A stretch of 64,000 nucleotides of DNA from Engraulis encrasicolus (lineage: Eukaryota; Chordata; Actinopteri; Clupeiformes; Engraulidae), in NCBI RefSeq assembly GCF_034702125.1, contig NC_085876.1, positions 13,156,253-13,220,252 on the forward strand, read 5' to 3'. A program made the translations under genes and the position numbers. Below the pieces are notes generated by a model. The model was given only the letters and a program-made list of their open reading frames with translations, did no database searches and had not been told where the DNA came from. Positions 50,541-63,738 of this stretch are shown here, one piece after another; the stretch's first letter is position 1, and every line of letters starts with the position of its first letter.

Positions 50541-50697
50541 CAGCCCAGCTCAATCGGCTGGGAACTCGACTGCTGCAACGGCGACCCGGGTTCTATTCCG
50601 GCCCGAGGTCATTGGCAGAGCTCTCCCCTGTATCTCTCTCCCCCCGCTAATTTCCTGTCACTCTTCACTGTCTCTGTCATAATAAAAGCATAAAAAG
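50541..50697 (+). mobile_element. tRNA-derived SINE
   Basis: GCTCAATCGGCTGGGAACTC, then CCCGGGTTCTATTCCGGCCC (B box), a CT-rich body and CTGTCATAATAAAAGCA. Confidence 0.7.
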
Positions 50698-50862
50698 CTC
50701 ACCCCCCAAAACCCCAATAGCCCAAACCCTCAGGGTGCCACCCTGGCCCATTGCAATGGCTTGGTAGCTCAGCTCGACAAGTAGCTCATACCGACACCAC
50801 ACTGGCAAACGGCCAACCACCACTACCCCTCGACACACACACACACACCCCTCATACACCCC

Positions 50863-50866
<4 letters not shown>

Positions 50867-50937
<71 letters not shown>
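50867..50937 (+). repeat. (CA)n microsatellite
   Basis: About 34 CA units. Confidence 0.97.
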
Positions 50938-50940
<3 letters not shown>

Positions 50941-51120
50941 CAGTCTGACTCACCTTGGTTTTAATCATCTTATTTTTTATCATGTGCCCCTTTGTCCCCA
51001 GCCTTTTGTCCCGTCTCTTGTATTTCGTTACCAACTACCTCTCATTTGCCAGATGTTATCTGCCTCTCTCTTCTTTCTCTCCTTTTCTCTCTCTCTCTTC
51101 TTCTTCTCTCTCTCTTTTTT

Positions 51121-51126
51121 TCTTCT

Positions 51127-51209
<83 letters not shown>

Positions 51210-51218
51210 TCTCTCTCT

Positions 51219-51268
<50 letters not shown>
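51121..51268 (+). repeat. (CT)n microsatellite
   Basis: Long CT tract with a few TTCTTC and GT interruptions. Confidence 0.97.
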
Positions 51269-51269
<1 letters not shown>

Positions 51270-51390
51270 CTCTCTCTCTGGACTCCTTGCACCTGATCAC
51301 TCGCTACTCGTCAGGGGGCGATTTAGTTAAATCAAACCAATTTCCTCCTGACCTGAATATTACCTCGGCTCTCCTGGTTGGTTTGGTGGT

Positions 51391-51445
<55 letters not shown>

Positions 51446-51560
51446 CATGCTTGTGTGTTTGTGTCTGTGTGCGTGCGTACGCATGCTTGTGTGTGTGCGT
51501 GTGTGTGTGTGTGTTTGTGTCCGAGTGCGTATGTGTGTGTGTGTGTGTGTGCCTGCGTGC
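51391..51560 (+). repeat. (TG)n with TGCG variants
   Basis: About 26 pure TG units followed by a degenerate TG/TGCG stretch. Confidence 0.93.
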
Positions 51561-51944
51561 CTGCGCATGTGTGTACTTTCTATATGACATCATGGGGGGG
51601 CTCACAATTGAATCAGAGTGCTTCCCTATGTGCGCCGTGCAGTGCAGATCACTTGTTGTGTTTAATATCTGCCTGCCTGCCCTGTCTGGCTGCTGGGCCG
51701 GCTGTGTGGTACAAGGCAACCCCATCGGGTAGACACTCCGCAGCATTTATCATCATTATGTGGGAAACCTGCCAGACAGACATTTTGTTTTGACCATCTC
51801 GTTTAAACGTGGCCAGCCAACTGGGGACAACAAAAGATAAAAGTGGAGGCTGCAATTTCAGGAACCCTGGCGTGCGCAACACAGCGCAACACAACACAGC
51901 ACAGCGGCCCACGAGTGCAACATGAGTCCCCAACTACAGGAGTC

Positions 51945-52075
51945 TGTCGGGGCCGCCGACAGCTTTGGCCCGGGCCCGGGACAAAGTCGTCTGAAAGGGC
52001 CCGGTCCTCAACACTTTCAATGTAAATGGGGACCCAATGGGGTCTCCCTGGGCCAGGGGCAGCTGACCTGTTTGT
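51945..52075 (+). mobile_element. Dispersed repeat (GACAGCTTTGG family)
   Basis: GGCCGCCGACAGCTTTGGCC, then GGGACAAAGTCGTCTGAAAG and a GGGTCTCCCTGGGCCAGGG end. Same family as 61075-61210 and, inverted, 10640-10775. Confidence 0.6.
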
Positions 52076-52198
52076 CCTCCCCACCTGTCTCCCGTTGTCT
52101 TGTCCGCAACCCTGGCTTTGCCTCAGCTGAACACGGGGGCTGGAAAATGAGAGGAAATAATGGTACTACACACACACAAACAAACAAACATGTACACA

Positions 52199-52312
<114 letters not shown>

Positions 52313-52649
52313 GAGAGAAATACAATACACTCTCCCTCCACACACATACACACAAAACACAAATTTGACAACAATGGTACTGTCATGGAGGCAGGCATCT
52401 TCCGAAAAAGAAAAATTGAAATATGCAACAGCTTTTGTGGGATAAGAAATGTATTCCGTTTGTTCCTCGGAAGCCTCCTCCAAATCCACAATTCAAAGTC
52501 TGCCGCACACTCACACACGGCACAGAGCAGAATGTAAACACATCAAAAGAGGAACGAGGATTTGGATTGGTCTTTAACAAACGCAACAACAAACAAATCG
52601 TGCCGGTGGATCCCTCTGATGTCACGTGCGGTGTGTTTGTCGTGCGGTG

Positions 52650-53000
<351 letters not shown>

Positions 53001-53229
53001 GTGTGTTACACAGAGTCAATCCGCAAGCAGGGGGCCTGGTCCCTCGTCGTCGTGACAAACTGGTCCGACCGGTTCCGCCTCCGGCGACAAATCAGCCGTT
53101 TCGCCCTTTAATGGTCGCGCTCATTTTCCGCTCTGCTCTCCGTCTTGTCGAAGTGGGTTTGCCATGAGGACAGGCGCTGGAGCGGAGCCAAGCGCAGACT
53201 GACGGGCCAGCAGGCATGAATCAGACCGC

Positions 53230-53261
53230 CGACTGACTGACTGACTGACTGACTGACTGAG
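53230..53261 (+). repeat. (CTGA)n microsatellite
   Basis: About 8 units of GACT. Confidence 0.95.
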
Positions 53262-53740
53262 TCACCCACCGATCAAGATGGGGGAAAGATGCCACACTGA
53301 CATCTGACTCTCGCTTACATACGTAGTTTATTTACAGTAGGTGGAGCTGGCTATAGGGCACAACCACTTGTCCTATAGCCTACCACGACCAGCAAAGTAT
53401 AGGGGGCAAACACTTGCCTTATAACCCTCCAGCAGTGAGTGAAGGGCAAAATGAATTCATTAAGTTACAATCCGGTGCCGCCACATATTCCAATTCAGAC
53501 AGGTGATTGGCTGGTTGAATGATCACCTGGTTGAATTGGATGGGTAAAACAAGGTCATTTGGAATATGTGACCCAAGACTGTTACTAATGAGTCCAGCAA
53601 TATTAGCAATGATTTGTGGGTTCCTGAGTGCAATCACTTGACCAGATCCTACAACGCTAACAGCAAGGTGTGATGATGGGTAGATAAATTAAAACTAAAG
53701 CAACACTAAATAATAGTTTAACCTAAAAATTATATTTTTA

Positions 53741-53885
53741 TGGTGCTGTGGTTTGGTGGGCTATGACTCCAGGCTGTGGAGCTGGGGACCCGGGTTCGAG
53801 CCCGACCTGAGGTCATTGCCTAATCCTTCCACATCTCTCTTTTCCACGACTTTCCGGTCACGTTCTGATAAAGGCAAAACAAATA
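53741..53885 (+). mobile_element. tRNA-derived SINE
   Basis: GTGCTGTGGTTTGGTGGGCT, then GACCCGGGTTCGAGCCCGAC (B box) and CTGATAAAGGCAAAAC at the tail. Confidence 0.7.
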
Positions 53886-55756
53886 TTTTGAAAAATAACA
53901 GTAATGACATAATGGCATAAAATAATGACATTTTCAAAATAATTTCAGTGGTTCATCAGCTTTTTACAAGGTGATGGTTCTGAATTTGCTTTGACGCCCT
54001 CCGTGAACTTCATATCTACTCAAAGATCATTTGAAGGGGCAACTTGCTGTAAAAAAAACAAGAAACATTTCTGCTTCCCACTTATATGGAAGAGGAAGTG
54101 TTGCTACAGAAGAGGAAGTAACTATGGAAAAGGAGGTCAAAGAAAAGAGATCATATCACTCCTGGCTTCCACTGAGGTTCAGAATGGAGTTTAAAACTCT
54201 TCCGATGGCCATGTCACCCAATGGCCTAGCCCTAAATATATGTTATCATCCTAAACGTCAATAGTATTGGTTTAGTCTCCTCTATTGGTTGTGCCTAGGG
54301 TAAAGTCCAGATTGAGTAAATGCTGCCAAATGCTGGAACCAGATTCAAATTTCAAATTAGAAATGTCTCATGTTTGAATTTTTTAAAATTTTCATCTGCC
54401 TTTGGTTAGGGTTAGCTATCTCGCTATAATACTTTCCATACTTTCTACTTTCTTCAGTATTTTTTTTTCTCTTTTTGTTCTTTCCTCTCAAGCACATTAA
54501 ATGACTGCTATGTATGATAATGTGTGGTCCGTGTACTAAATCCTATTGCTATTGTTATTGGTTGCTATATTAATTGGTTGCTTGATTTCCTCAGTTATTT
54601 TTTACCTTTTTACCAGTTTACATTTTCCTGTATCATTCTGGCTTTTACTGTGCGTGGGTGTACTGAAATGTACTGAAATACAATTCGTCAAAATGTGCTC
54701 AAGTAAAAGTAAAATTAGGTTACCCATTTCAAAACTCTACATAGAAAATTATTAATTATTAATTAAAAACTACTCAATTGCAGTGACTTGAGTACATGTA
54801 ATTAATTACTTCCCACCCATGGTTTCTCTTGGTGTCTTCTTTGTTGTGAATTAAATGCACATCAAGGTTAAGTACTGGGTATAGAATTGCCTGTCTTAGG
54901 GGCATCAATTCAAAAGCAATATGGAATGTCACTAGACGCAGGGCTGGATTAACACTCTAGCTACATGTGGGTGATTCTCACGAAACGTGCAACAAAGGTG
55001 TTTTGACAACCATTTTTTCAAAATGCTTTTTTGGTTGAATTTCTTTTTGAATCAGTTACATCAAAGTGTACAGTTACTAAGCACAATAATATCAACTTAC
55101 CTGACAACTTTTTAAAACACATTTTTTAAAGTTTTATAGGTCCATGTCTGCTAAAATGCTCATTACCGCAATTTTTTTCTTTCATGAAATGTATTAGGAC
55201 ACTTAATTGTTCTAGCAGTTGTGTTCATTGAATATTGATAGTTGTACTAGGGACTACATAAAACACTCAAAAAAGTTTTTTTTATATAATTGTAGGTTAA
55301 GAATTTTACCATTTTACCTCATTACCGCAATAGGATCATTTGTTTTCCTCTTTAATTTTAGAATACATCAGTGAAAACCTACAATTTCGGTCCAAAAATT
55401 ATACTGAAGTGAAAGAAACATGAAAGGTACTGTGTCCATAAAAAATATACATGAATACAGTTTTCCTTTAGTACTTTTTTTTTACAATTAAGTGCTCATT
55501 TCGGTAATGAGGGATATGTTTCGGTAATGAGAATGAGTTTTCGGTAATGAGAATAAGGAGAAATAAATTGAACTAAAGCCAAATATTAGTAAATTATGTG
55601 TTATTTGTTATTATTATTAGCACACGACAGAGCCTCCAGGGCAGAACTAATCAAATGACACCTAATAAGATGATAAATATATTCTATATAAAACCATTCA
55701 TTAAGCTACTGAAGGATATTGGGATTCAAGACCAAAGACCATAAAAGACCATAGGT

Positions 55757-56085
55757 CAGGGGTGGGGAACCTGTCTCGAGGGCCGTTTGTGGCCCTTGAG
55801 GCCGTTTAATCAGGCCCCCGATATATATTTAATGTTATGCAGCTTCACATGAAATATGACATATTTTGTAAAGGAATCTTAGAAAATACATTAGCAATAC
55901 AATTAAGTTATATTCAGGGGACCTAGAGAAGGTGGGGGTCTGTTTTAAGGTGTCTGCCTTCAATATAGGCCTAAAGTGCAGGGGAAAATCCTGGTTTGTG
56001 TTAATAGTGCGGCCCTCAGAGGACTTTTACGGCCCTTAGATGAATTTGAAGTGGCCGCTCGAATGAAAAAGGCTCCCCACCCCTG
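55757..56085. mobile_element. hAT-like MITE nested in the motif-cluster element
   Basis: The ends are CAGGGGTGGGGAACC and GGCTCCCCACCCCTG in inverted orientation. The interior has GGGCCGTTTGTGGCCC and GTGCGGCCCTCAGAGG. The 8-bp flanks match at 5 of 8. Confidence 0.75.
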
Positions 56086-56624
56086 CAGGAGGTGAATAGG
56101 CGAGGCCCCTTCTGGGCACCAAAGTAACATCATAGTACAAGGGGTGAAGGCCAAGGGGTGCACTCTGAAGTTATAGTTAGTCCATCATCAAAACACCGGA
56201 GGGTCACCACCTGATGACCCCAATGAAGAGCATACATCCCACTCCTCATCCCCACCCTGAATATGATATCACAACTCACCACTGATCTCTCCAGCCAAAA
56301 ATCTATAGTGGACCAGAAATCTAGATCTGTTATGAGAAGGGAAATCATGTCGCAGTGCGAGGTCGTGCACTGGACTTTTTTTCAGACTCGGCGCGCACCG
56401 GCAACTAGGAAGTAGGAAGTAGAAGGAACAGGAGATGACTAGAGTAGGTTGTATGGTATGCCGGTTCGGTACACCTTGGTTTTAGGGTCACAGTTCGGTA
56501 AATCTTCGGTACAGTATCACCATAATACTGTCCGGACCAAAGCCGGAATTCACTATGAACGTTATGTGTTATGAAATATCACTGAACAACACTAACTGTT
56601 TGAGTTGCACTTTGCACACTAATA

Positions 56625-56815
56625 GCAGTCAGGGCATCAGACTCCCGATTCCTGACCCACCAGGTTGGTGGAGGGAGTAATTAACCAGTGATCTCCCCCA
56701 TCCTCCTCCATGACTGAGGTACCCTGAGCATGGTACTGCTCCCGTTCGGGCGCTGTTGGGGATGAGGCATAAATGCGGGTGAGGCATAACTGCCATTCTG
56801 TTGTGTGCAATGTGC
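56625..56815 (+). mobile_element. SINE-like repeat, copy 2
   Basis: Shares CTGACCCACCAGGTTGGTGG and AGGGAGTAATTAACCAGTG with the minus-strand copy at 27095-27235. It continues with TGAGGTACCCTGAGC and GATGAGGCATAAATGCGG. Confidence 0.5.
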
Positions 56816-59624
56816 AGTGTTCATGTGTGTGCTGTGGAGCACTGGATCATGACAATGGGAGTTGTAGTTGGGCTTTCACTTCACTCACATTTTTGAAAAA
56901 GAAAAAGTGTTGGTTAGGACAATATCAGACATGCCCATAATTAGTATAGGGTGCATGAAAAACAAAATTAAAACGTTGCAAAATCCTGCTCTTCTCTTGC
57001 AGTATTGTTCCTTTGAACTACCTTAACTTCCTTGTCATTTTCTAGCATGTTTGATACTTGTCAAAAGGTGGCACAATAGACTTGGAATTTTGAATTGCTG
57101 TTAATGGGCATTTTCAGCTAAATCAGTGCAAAGTGCATTTTGAGGCTGTTTTGATCCCGTTACCTTTCCACTTACCCAGGACATCAAGAACCCATGGCAT
57201 GACTAAGAGATGGGTACATGGGTGTTTGAGCATGGCTTAAGGATCAGAGTATGGGGGCTGAAACCTTCCTAACGGCTGCAAAAAACATGCATGAGGAGAA
57301 TTTGGGAAAGGCAACTAGAGGATTCCTCCAAATGATTCTTCTTACTAGTTTTGATTGAAATATTCTAAAAACTACTTCTTGCTGAATTCGCTAAAAAGGC
57401 CTATTCACTGCTATTTCAAATGCCAAGCCTTTTGTGCCACCCTTTAACAATGATCAAATTGGATCCAAAACAAAGAAGGAAGTCAAGTTAGTAAAAAAGG
57501 ATAAATACTCAAACCCACTAAGGTATGACAACCAAACACAGGAAGCAAAAAAAATCTCAATTTCTGGAAAAGCACATAGACTTGAAGTGAGTCGATTTTG
57601 TCTCCCAACTTGTTCCCTTTTTGCCATCTATGCAATCTGACAACTTCACTGCGAGTGCTGGGTTCGTTGTTTGCCATTGCCTTTGCATTGGGTGACATCA
57701 CTAGGCAGTTTGATTATTTTTTTTGCATCAAAGGACCACATTTCGAGGGTGGAATATTGATTCATGGATTGGCATATGAGCAAGAATTAAGTTGTTACTT
57801 GCTACTCTCAATGAACTCTCACAACAGGGTTTCTGGCCCATAGTCGATTATTGTTCTTCCAAGGGTGGGACAAAATATAAATGTCACCACAACATTTGCC
57901 AGAAAGGATGAGAACAGAAAAAATGGTCTATGAACAACACCTGCATGACCACTCAATTTAGCCTATGTAATGTATAGGGAGATGATCACTTTTACAGACA
58001 AAACCCCATTAGAGCTAATTGCATATGTTAGGCAATTTACTTTTGCCTTTGTTTACTTACAATATTGTATATCGAATATCGATTTCAATACAATTGCATA
58101 TTTTTTAACCCGAAATGGATGCAATGTCACTTGACACTTTCATCAAGTGCTTTAACTGTAATTAGAGTGACATAGTGACAATATTTATACTGCAAAAATA
58201 TAATTTGTATTTAAGGTTGCAGTTGCATGTTTAAAAATGTAAATAAATAAAAAGCGAAATGGGATATGTAATGAAATATATTCTAAATGTAAATCACCAT
58301 AGAGTCTCATTACCGAAATTGACAATCCTCATTACCGAAAGGTACTTAAAACATTGCGGTAATGAGAATGTGTATTGCGGTAATGAGATGGCTCAGCACA
58401 ATAATGCCAACTGTAACTTGAGTAATTATGACATAGCTAATTCATGACCATTGTTGAATTCTGAAAAGGAATACCCTATTACCAAGCAAGTTTAAAATGA
58501 AAAAATCTTTTTCATTTTGAAATATTGACTGATTTCGGTAATGAGAACCACTTTTGTCGTATTTGCATATTTTTGAGACAAATTGTGACATTTTACAGGC
58601 ACAAACAATAAGGCTGACTAATCATGTAGCCATCTTGAATCTCCTGTGGGTACACATGAATTGTAGGTAGTTTCAGCTCATATTGAAATTCTGATGGCTT
58701 TTAATTGTAGCTCTGAAATATATTGCGGTAATGAGAAGAAAAACTTGGGGACACGATCTTTTCTTGAAATATTCATTAGTGTTCATTATTTAATTTGCCA
58801 ACAAGGAACACTTAATGAAACTTCAGACATAGACCAACGCTCTTGTAATGTCATTTACGTATTTTTATTTTTTTATTATGTTTTAACCTAATTCAAAGAC
58901 CAGAAATTTTGGTCGGGACACATTTCGGTAATGAGAATTTGCCTATAAAATGCATAAAAAGTGGAAAATAAAAATAACATTTTTAAAAATGAACTAGTGT
59001 GCCAGAAAGTACACGTCTTACTCTACAGTAATGTATATTATCAAAAGAATCCCTGTCATATTTAACCATTAAAACCTCATTGCCATTGATTTTTTTAGCT
59101 TCGTGAGAATCACCCACATGGCTGCACCTTAGGGCCCCCACCTACCAGGGGCCCTTTGTCCAAAGAGATTTAAAAAAAAACATATTGCAGAACTAATACA
59201 CTATATTGAATAAATAGTTTATTAGTACATGTGTTTTAATGCATTGTCAAATCTGGTTAATGTCCCGCTCAACTAGTTGGCAAATGTTGTCCTGCATTTA
59301 GGCTCAAAATTAAAATGCTGTCTATGTAGTTTTGTTGCAACCTGTAGCCTAGGGCCCCCCTGCCATCTTAATCCTGCCCTGACCTTACTAGATGTCTCCG
59401 GCATGTGAATTACATTTGCTACTGCTACAGAAGTGGAGCTGCGTGGTTCTTTTCCACGGCAGAGCGAGGTGAAATAATGATTGTAATTTCTCGGCAGCCA
59501 ACGTCCCAGGCAGGCCGCAGAGATAAGGCTGCACGTGTTCCCTTCCTGGTCTCCTTTGTTTTCATTTGCACATCCTGTTTCTGTCTCTGCCTGCCGTCTC
59601 TCTGGCCACTTCCTCCCCTCCGCA

Positions 59625-59975
59625 TCTCTACCCCTTTTCTCCCCTCTTTCCTCCCTCCTCTCTTCTCTCCCCTCTCCACCTCTCCTCCCTCCTCTCTCCT
59701 CTCCACCTCTTCACCTCTCCCCTGTCCTTCCTCCTCTCTCCTTCCTCCTCTCTCCTCTCCACCTCTCCTCCCTCCACACCACCTCTCGTCTTTCCTCTCT
59801 CCTCTCCACCTCTCCCCTCTCCACCTATCCTCTCTCCTCACCTCTCCTCTTTCCTCTCTCCTCTATCCCCTCTCTCTCCTCTCCACCTCTCCACTTCTCC
59901 TCTCTTCTTTCTCCTCTCTCCCCTGTCCTCTCTCCCCTATCTCTCCTCTCCCCCCTCTTGTTCCTTTCATCCTCT
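59625..59975 (+). repeat. CT-rich low-complexity tract
   Basis: Irregular CTCCTCTCCACCTCT-type units over about 350 bp. The 191- and 301-codon frames through it are repeat translations. Confidence 0.93.
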
Positions 59976-60019
59976 CTTGAGGGCAGATGAGAGCCTGGAT
60001 TTATCAAGGTGCGTGTTTT

Positions 60020-60205
<186 letters not shown>

Positions 60206-60233
60206 GTCTTAGAGTGTACAGTATGTCTGCTGT

Positions 60234-60550
60234 AATGGTTCCCAAACATTTTCTGCTGGCACCCTCTTTTGCACCTAAGAATATTTTTGTGACCCCACCC
60301 CTCCATATAAGAAACACCAAAGACATTTTTTGTCTGTCAATACTACTAAATTCTAATTTGATATTCACAGGAAAAGTAAAACATGTATTGGGCTCATACG
60401 AGAGTGCTGTTACTAATTTATGGAGTTATGTTAACTATAACGTGACATGTGTTTCTCACGGTTTTTATTAAGTCCATTCTGTCTGCTACCCCCCCTGCAG
60501 TATCTCCGCGACCCCACTCTGGGTCCTGACCCCTAGTTTGGGAACCACTG
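60234..60550. mobile_element. hAT-like MITE
   Basis: The ends are AATGGTTCCCAAAC and GTTTGGGAACCACTG in inverted orientation. ACCCCACCC and GACCCCTAG blocks lie near the ends. Confidence 0.65.
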
Positions 60551-60629
60551 GCATACTATATGTATCTGACTTTACGTGCAACGGTGTGGTGTGTGTGAGA
60601 TTTTGCATGTAAATTCTTGTTTATATTGT

Positions 60630-60657
60630 GCGTGTGTGTGCGTGTGTGTGCGTGTGC

Positions 60658-60715
<58 letters not shown>
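60630..60715 (+). repeat. (TG)n microsatellite
   Basis: A TG/TGCG lead-in followed by about 26 pure TG units. Confidence 0.96.
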
Positions 60716-60717
<2 letters not shown>

Positions 60718-60764
60718 AAGTCTAGTGGTGTGTGTATAGCAGTGTGTATTTACATGAGATGCGT

Positions 60765-60907
<143 letters not shown>

Positions 60908-61074
60908 ATGACACACCCTTTTCAGCGAAGCCTCCCGAGGCGCTTATTGAATTCTCCCTTGGCTGACCTCAGCAGCTCCCTTGTCTTTATTCCATAACCA
61001 GCATCTCTGCCCCGGGCCAGGGTTAACTGTGTTGTCTGTGGGGCCCCTTTTCCCCCTTTCTTTTTTCGCACAGA

Positions 61075-61210
61075 CAGCCAGGGCCGCTGACAGCTTTGGC
61101 CGGGCCCAGGACAAAGTCAACTGAAAGGGCGCCCACATTCAATACATGAAATGTAACAAAAACCCAAATCTGGGTGCCCTCTCTCCCTAGGCCTGGGACC
61201 ACAGACCCCT
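61075..61210 (+). mobile_element. Dispersed repeat (GACAGCTTTGG family)
   Basis: GGGCCGCTGACAGCTTTGGC, then GGACAAAGTCAACTGAAAGG and a CCTAGGCCTGGG end, as at 51945. Confidence 0.6.
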
Positions 61211-61863
61211 TGGCCCCCTCCTGTCGGCCTCCCTGCCGACAGCTACTTAGCTCTGGTCTACTGAAGCTTAACCCAAGACGAAGGGACACAGAAAGGAACC
61301 TTTAAAAAAAAAGACGAGAATAGGCCCCTGAAATAACAACAAAAAAAGGGAAGCCAACCCGGGGTCTTAGAGGATGGCTGCACTTCGGCTACCCGGGGCC
61401 ACACATTAGCCACCAAAGAACAAAAAGCATCCATTATTCCAAGGAAATGGACCAGTCTAGCGCGCCGGCCGTGCACCCTTCACAAAGAGCATCAAGCATT
61501 CCCCGAGGTGTCAATCTCAGGTTCAGAACAAGTAAAGAAAAGTAAAAAAAACCCTCCTTTTCCACATTTTGTTTTCCTCTAACAGAGGCGATGTCACTGG
61601 GTTAGCAGCTTGAGACACACCGGTCTTGAATGCTCCCTATGAACAGCTGATTGAGAGATGGTTTCGTGGCAGCCAAAAGTACCCCCGCTGGTCCCCTCGG
61701 ATGCCCTTCCTTCTCCCCCAAATCCACAATACAAAGTCTGCTGCACATGTTCAGAAGAATCAGACAGCATTTTTTATTTCTCGCTTCTCTGAACCTGGGG
61801 TTGACACCTCAGGTTATTATATTCTGTGGATAATGGACCAAGTCCTGCACCCCCTTGGTCCAC

Positions 61864-61876
61864 GGAGAGAGAGAGG

Positions 61877-61926
<50 letters not shown>

Positions 61927-61960
61927 AAGAGAAAGAGAGAGAGAGAGAGAGAGGGAGAGG

Positions 61961-62046
<86 letters not shown>

Positions 62047-62128
62047 GAAAACAGGAGAGGGAGAGAACGAGAAAGAGAGAGAAAGAGAGAGAGAGCAAGA
62101 GAGAGAGAGCGAAAGAGAGAGAGAGAGC
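61864..62128 (+). repeat. (GA)n microsatellite
   Basis: About 260 bp of GAGA with GGGA, AAAG and GC interruptions. Confidence 0.97.
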
Positions 62129-62932
62129 GCATGACTGCTTGCCAGCCAGCCAGCCTGCCAGCCCTTCACCTCCTGGCTTAATTTAGCCACTTGGAGGTGT
62201 TCAGACAGCCCCAGACGAACCAGACTGCCTGCCTACCTCTCTCCCACTCGCATGTGCCGGTGTCAGCACCCTCCCAGACATGAGCATGTTTTTTTCTCCC
62301 CGACACCTCGTCCTCCTCCTCCGCCCGCCGGGCCACTGATCTGCCTGCCTGGCTCGCTCCGTGACTGACTTGGTTATTATGAGTGTGAGCCAAAAAAATA
62401 AAACCCCCAATAACACGAGATAGGATTTTGAAAGTCTGTTATGTGATGATTTGGTCGTTGGCTGGAAAGAAAAGCCATGCATTTCCATTTTTACGAGGGG
62501 CCCGCGAGAGAGCAAGGCTCATTTTTAATGTTTTTGTTGTTCGGATTAATTCATTCCAGCTAAAAAATAACAGGTGTTCGTCCTCCCGCCCTACCATTCT
62601 CCCAACGCCCCCCCTTCTGGTTATTACCCTTAGGAGTGTGATTTTAGATAACAACCGGGAACTCCTTTCGGCAACTCAACAGAACTAAAATGAAAAAAAA
62701 AAACCCCGTCCCTGTCAGCTTTATGTCACAATGCTCTAACTTTCTATGAATTTTCCTCCCCAAAGCTGCCATAAAAACGAGACTATTACCTCCCAGGCTG
62801 GCTTATATCTCTCTTTCTCCACTAAATGGTTAGATAGATTGATAGATAGATAGGTGGGCAGGACAAAAATCCCTGATGGCCTGATTTGTATGCCAGTCAA
62901 ACAGTCCCTGGTAGGTCCTCACGGCAATGCCA

Positions 62933-63475
62933 TGACCCGTCTGCCACTCTCTTACTTACCACTCTAACCATACGCACACACGCATACACGCACACACAGC
63001 AGGCTGCCATGACCTGTCTGCCTTTCTGTTACCTACCATTCTAACCACATGAACGCATGCACGCATGCACACACGCATGCACGCACGCACGCACGCACGC
63101 ACGGATGCACGCACGCACGCAGGCAGGCACGCACGCGGCACACACACGCACACACGCACTCAGGCACACACTCACAGTCGGCTGCCATGACCTCTCTGTA
63201 TCTCTCTTACTTACCACTCTAACCACACAAACGCATGCACGCACGCAGGCACAGTCGGCTGTACACACGCACGCACAACCGCACGCAGGCACGCATACAC
63301 ACGCACACACATGCACGCACGCACACACAGCAGGCTGCCATGACCTCTCCTACCTGCCTATATCTCTCTTACTTAGCACTCTAACCGCACGCACGCATGT
63401 ACATACACACACACGGACGCACGCACGCATGCACGCCCACACGCCCACACGCACAGCCAGCTGCCACACACACAG
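62933..63475 (+). repeat. Minisatellite with variable CA/CACG spacers
   Basis: A unit with GCTGCCATGACCT, then CTCTTACTTACCACTCTAACC, occurs near 62931 (partial), 63003, 63181 and 63336. The units are separated by (CACG)n/(CA)n spacers of different length. Confidence 0.85.
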
Positions 63476-63616
63476 CGTAACAACAGGATTACCAAGAAAA
63501 GAACTTGGATTACCTGTAGTGGGGACCCAAATGTGGATCCTGAAAGGACCCTATCACTGGGTGTCCTGTTTTAGAGGGGACATCTTGTTGACCACGTGGA
63601 TGGTTACTATATGTGA

Positions 63617-63738
<122 letters not shown>

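Larger units (their letters stand above)
54964..59120. mobile_element. Unclassified inverted-repeat element with subterminal CGGTAATGAG clusters
   Basis: The ends are perfect inverted repeats: CATGTGGGTGATTCTCAC... and ...GTGAGAATCACCCACATG, extended inward by GAA/TTC (21 bp). Twelve exact copies of CGGTAATGAG or its complement lie at 55159, 55318, 55502, 55522, 55542, 58306, 58328, 58357, 58378, 58536, 58726 and 58926. The clusters begin about 190 bp from each end. No transposase is recognisable in the interior, which also holds a hAT MITE (55757-56085) and a SINE-like repeat (56625-56815). The layout resembles transposons whose transposase binds subterminal repeats (inference). Confidence 0.7.
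54939..59381. mobile_element. MITE hosting the 4.15-kb motif-cluster element
   Basis: The outer ends CAGGGCTGGATTAA and, inverted, CAGGGCAGGATTAAG, with CTTAGGGCCCCC and CCTAGGGCCCCCC inside, mark a common fish-type MITE. It was split about 25 bp from its left end by the larger element. Target duplication is not clear. Confidence 0.65.

Noticed and set aside
50984..51793. 269-codon frame of Leu/Ser then Cys/Val repeats
   Set aside because: It runs through (CT)n and (TG)n microsatellites. Frames without stops are expected there.
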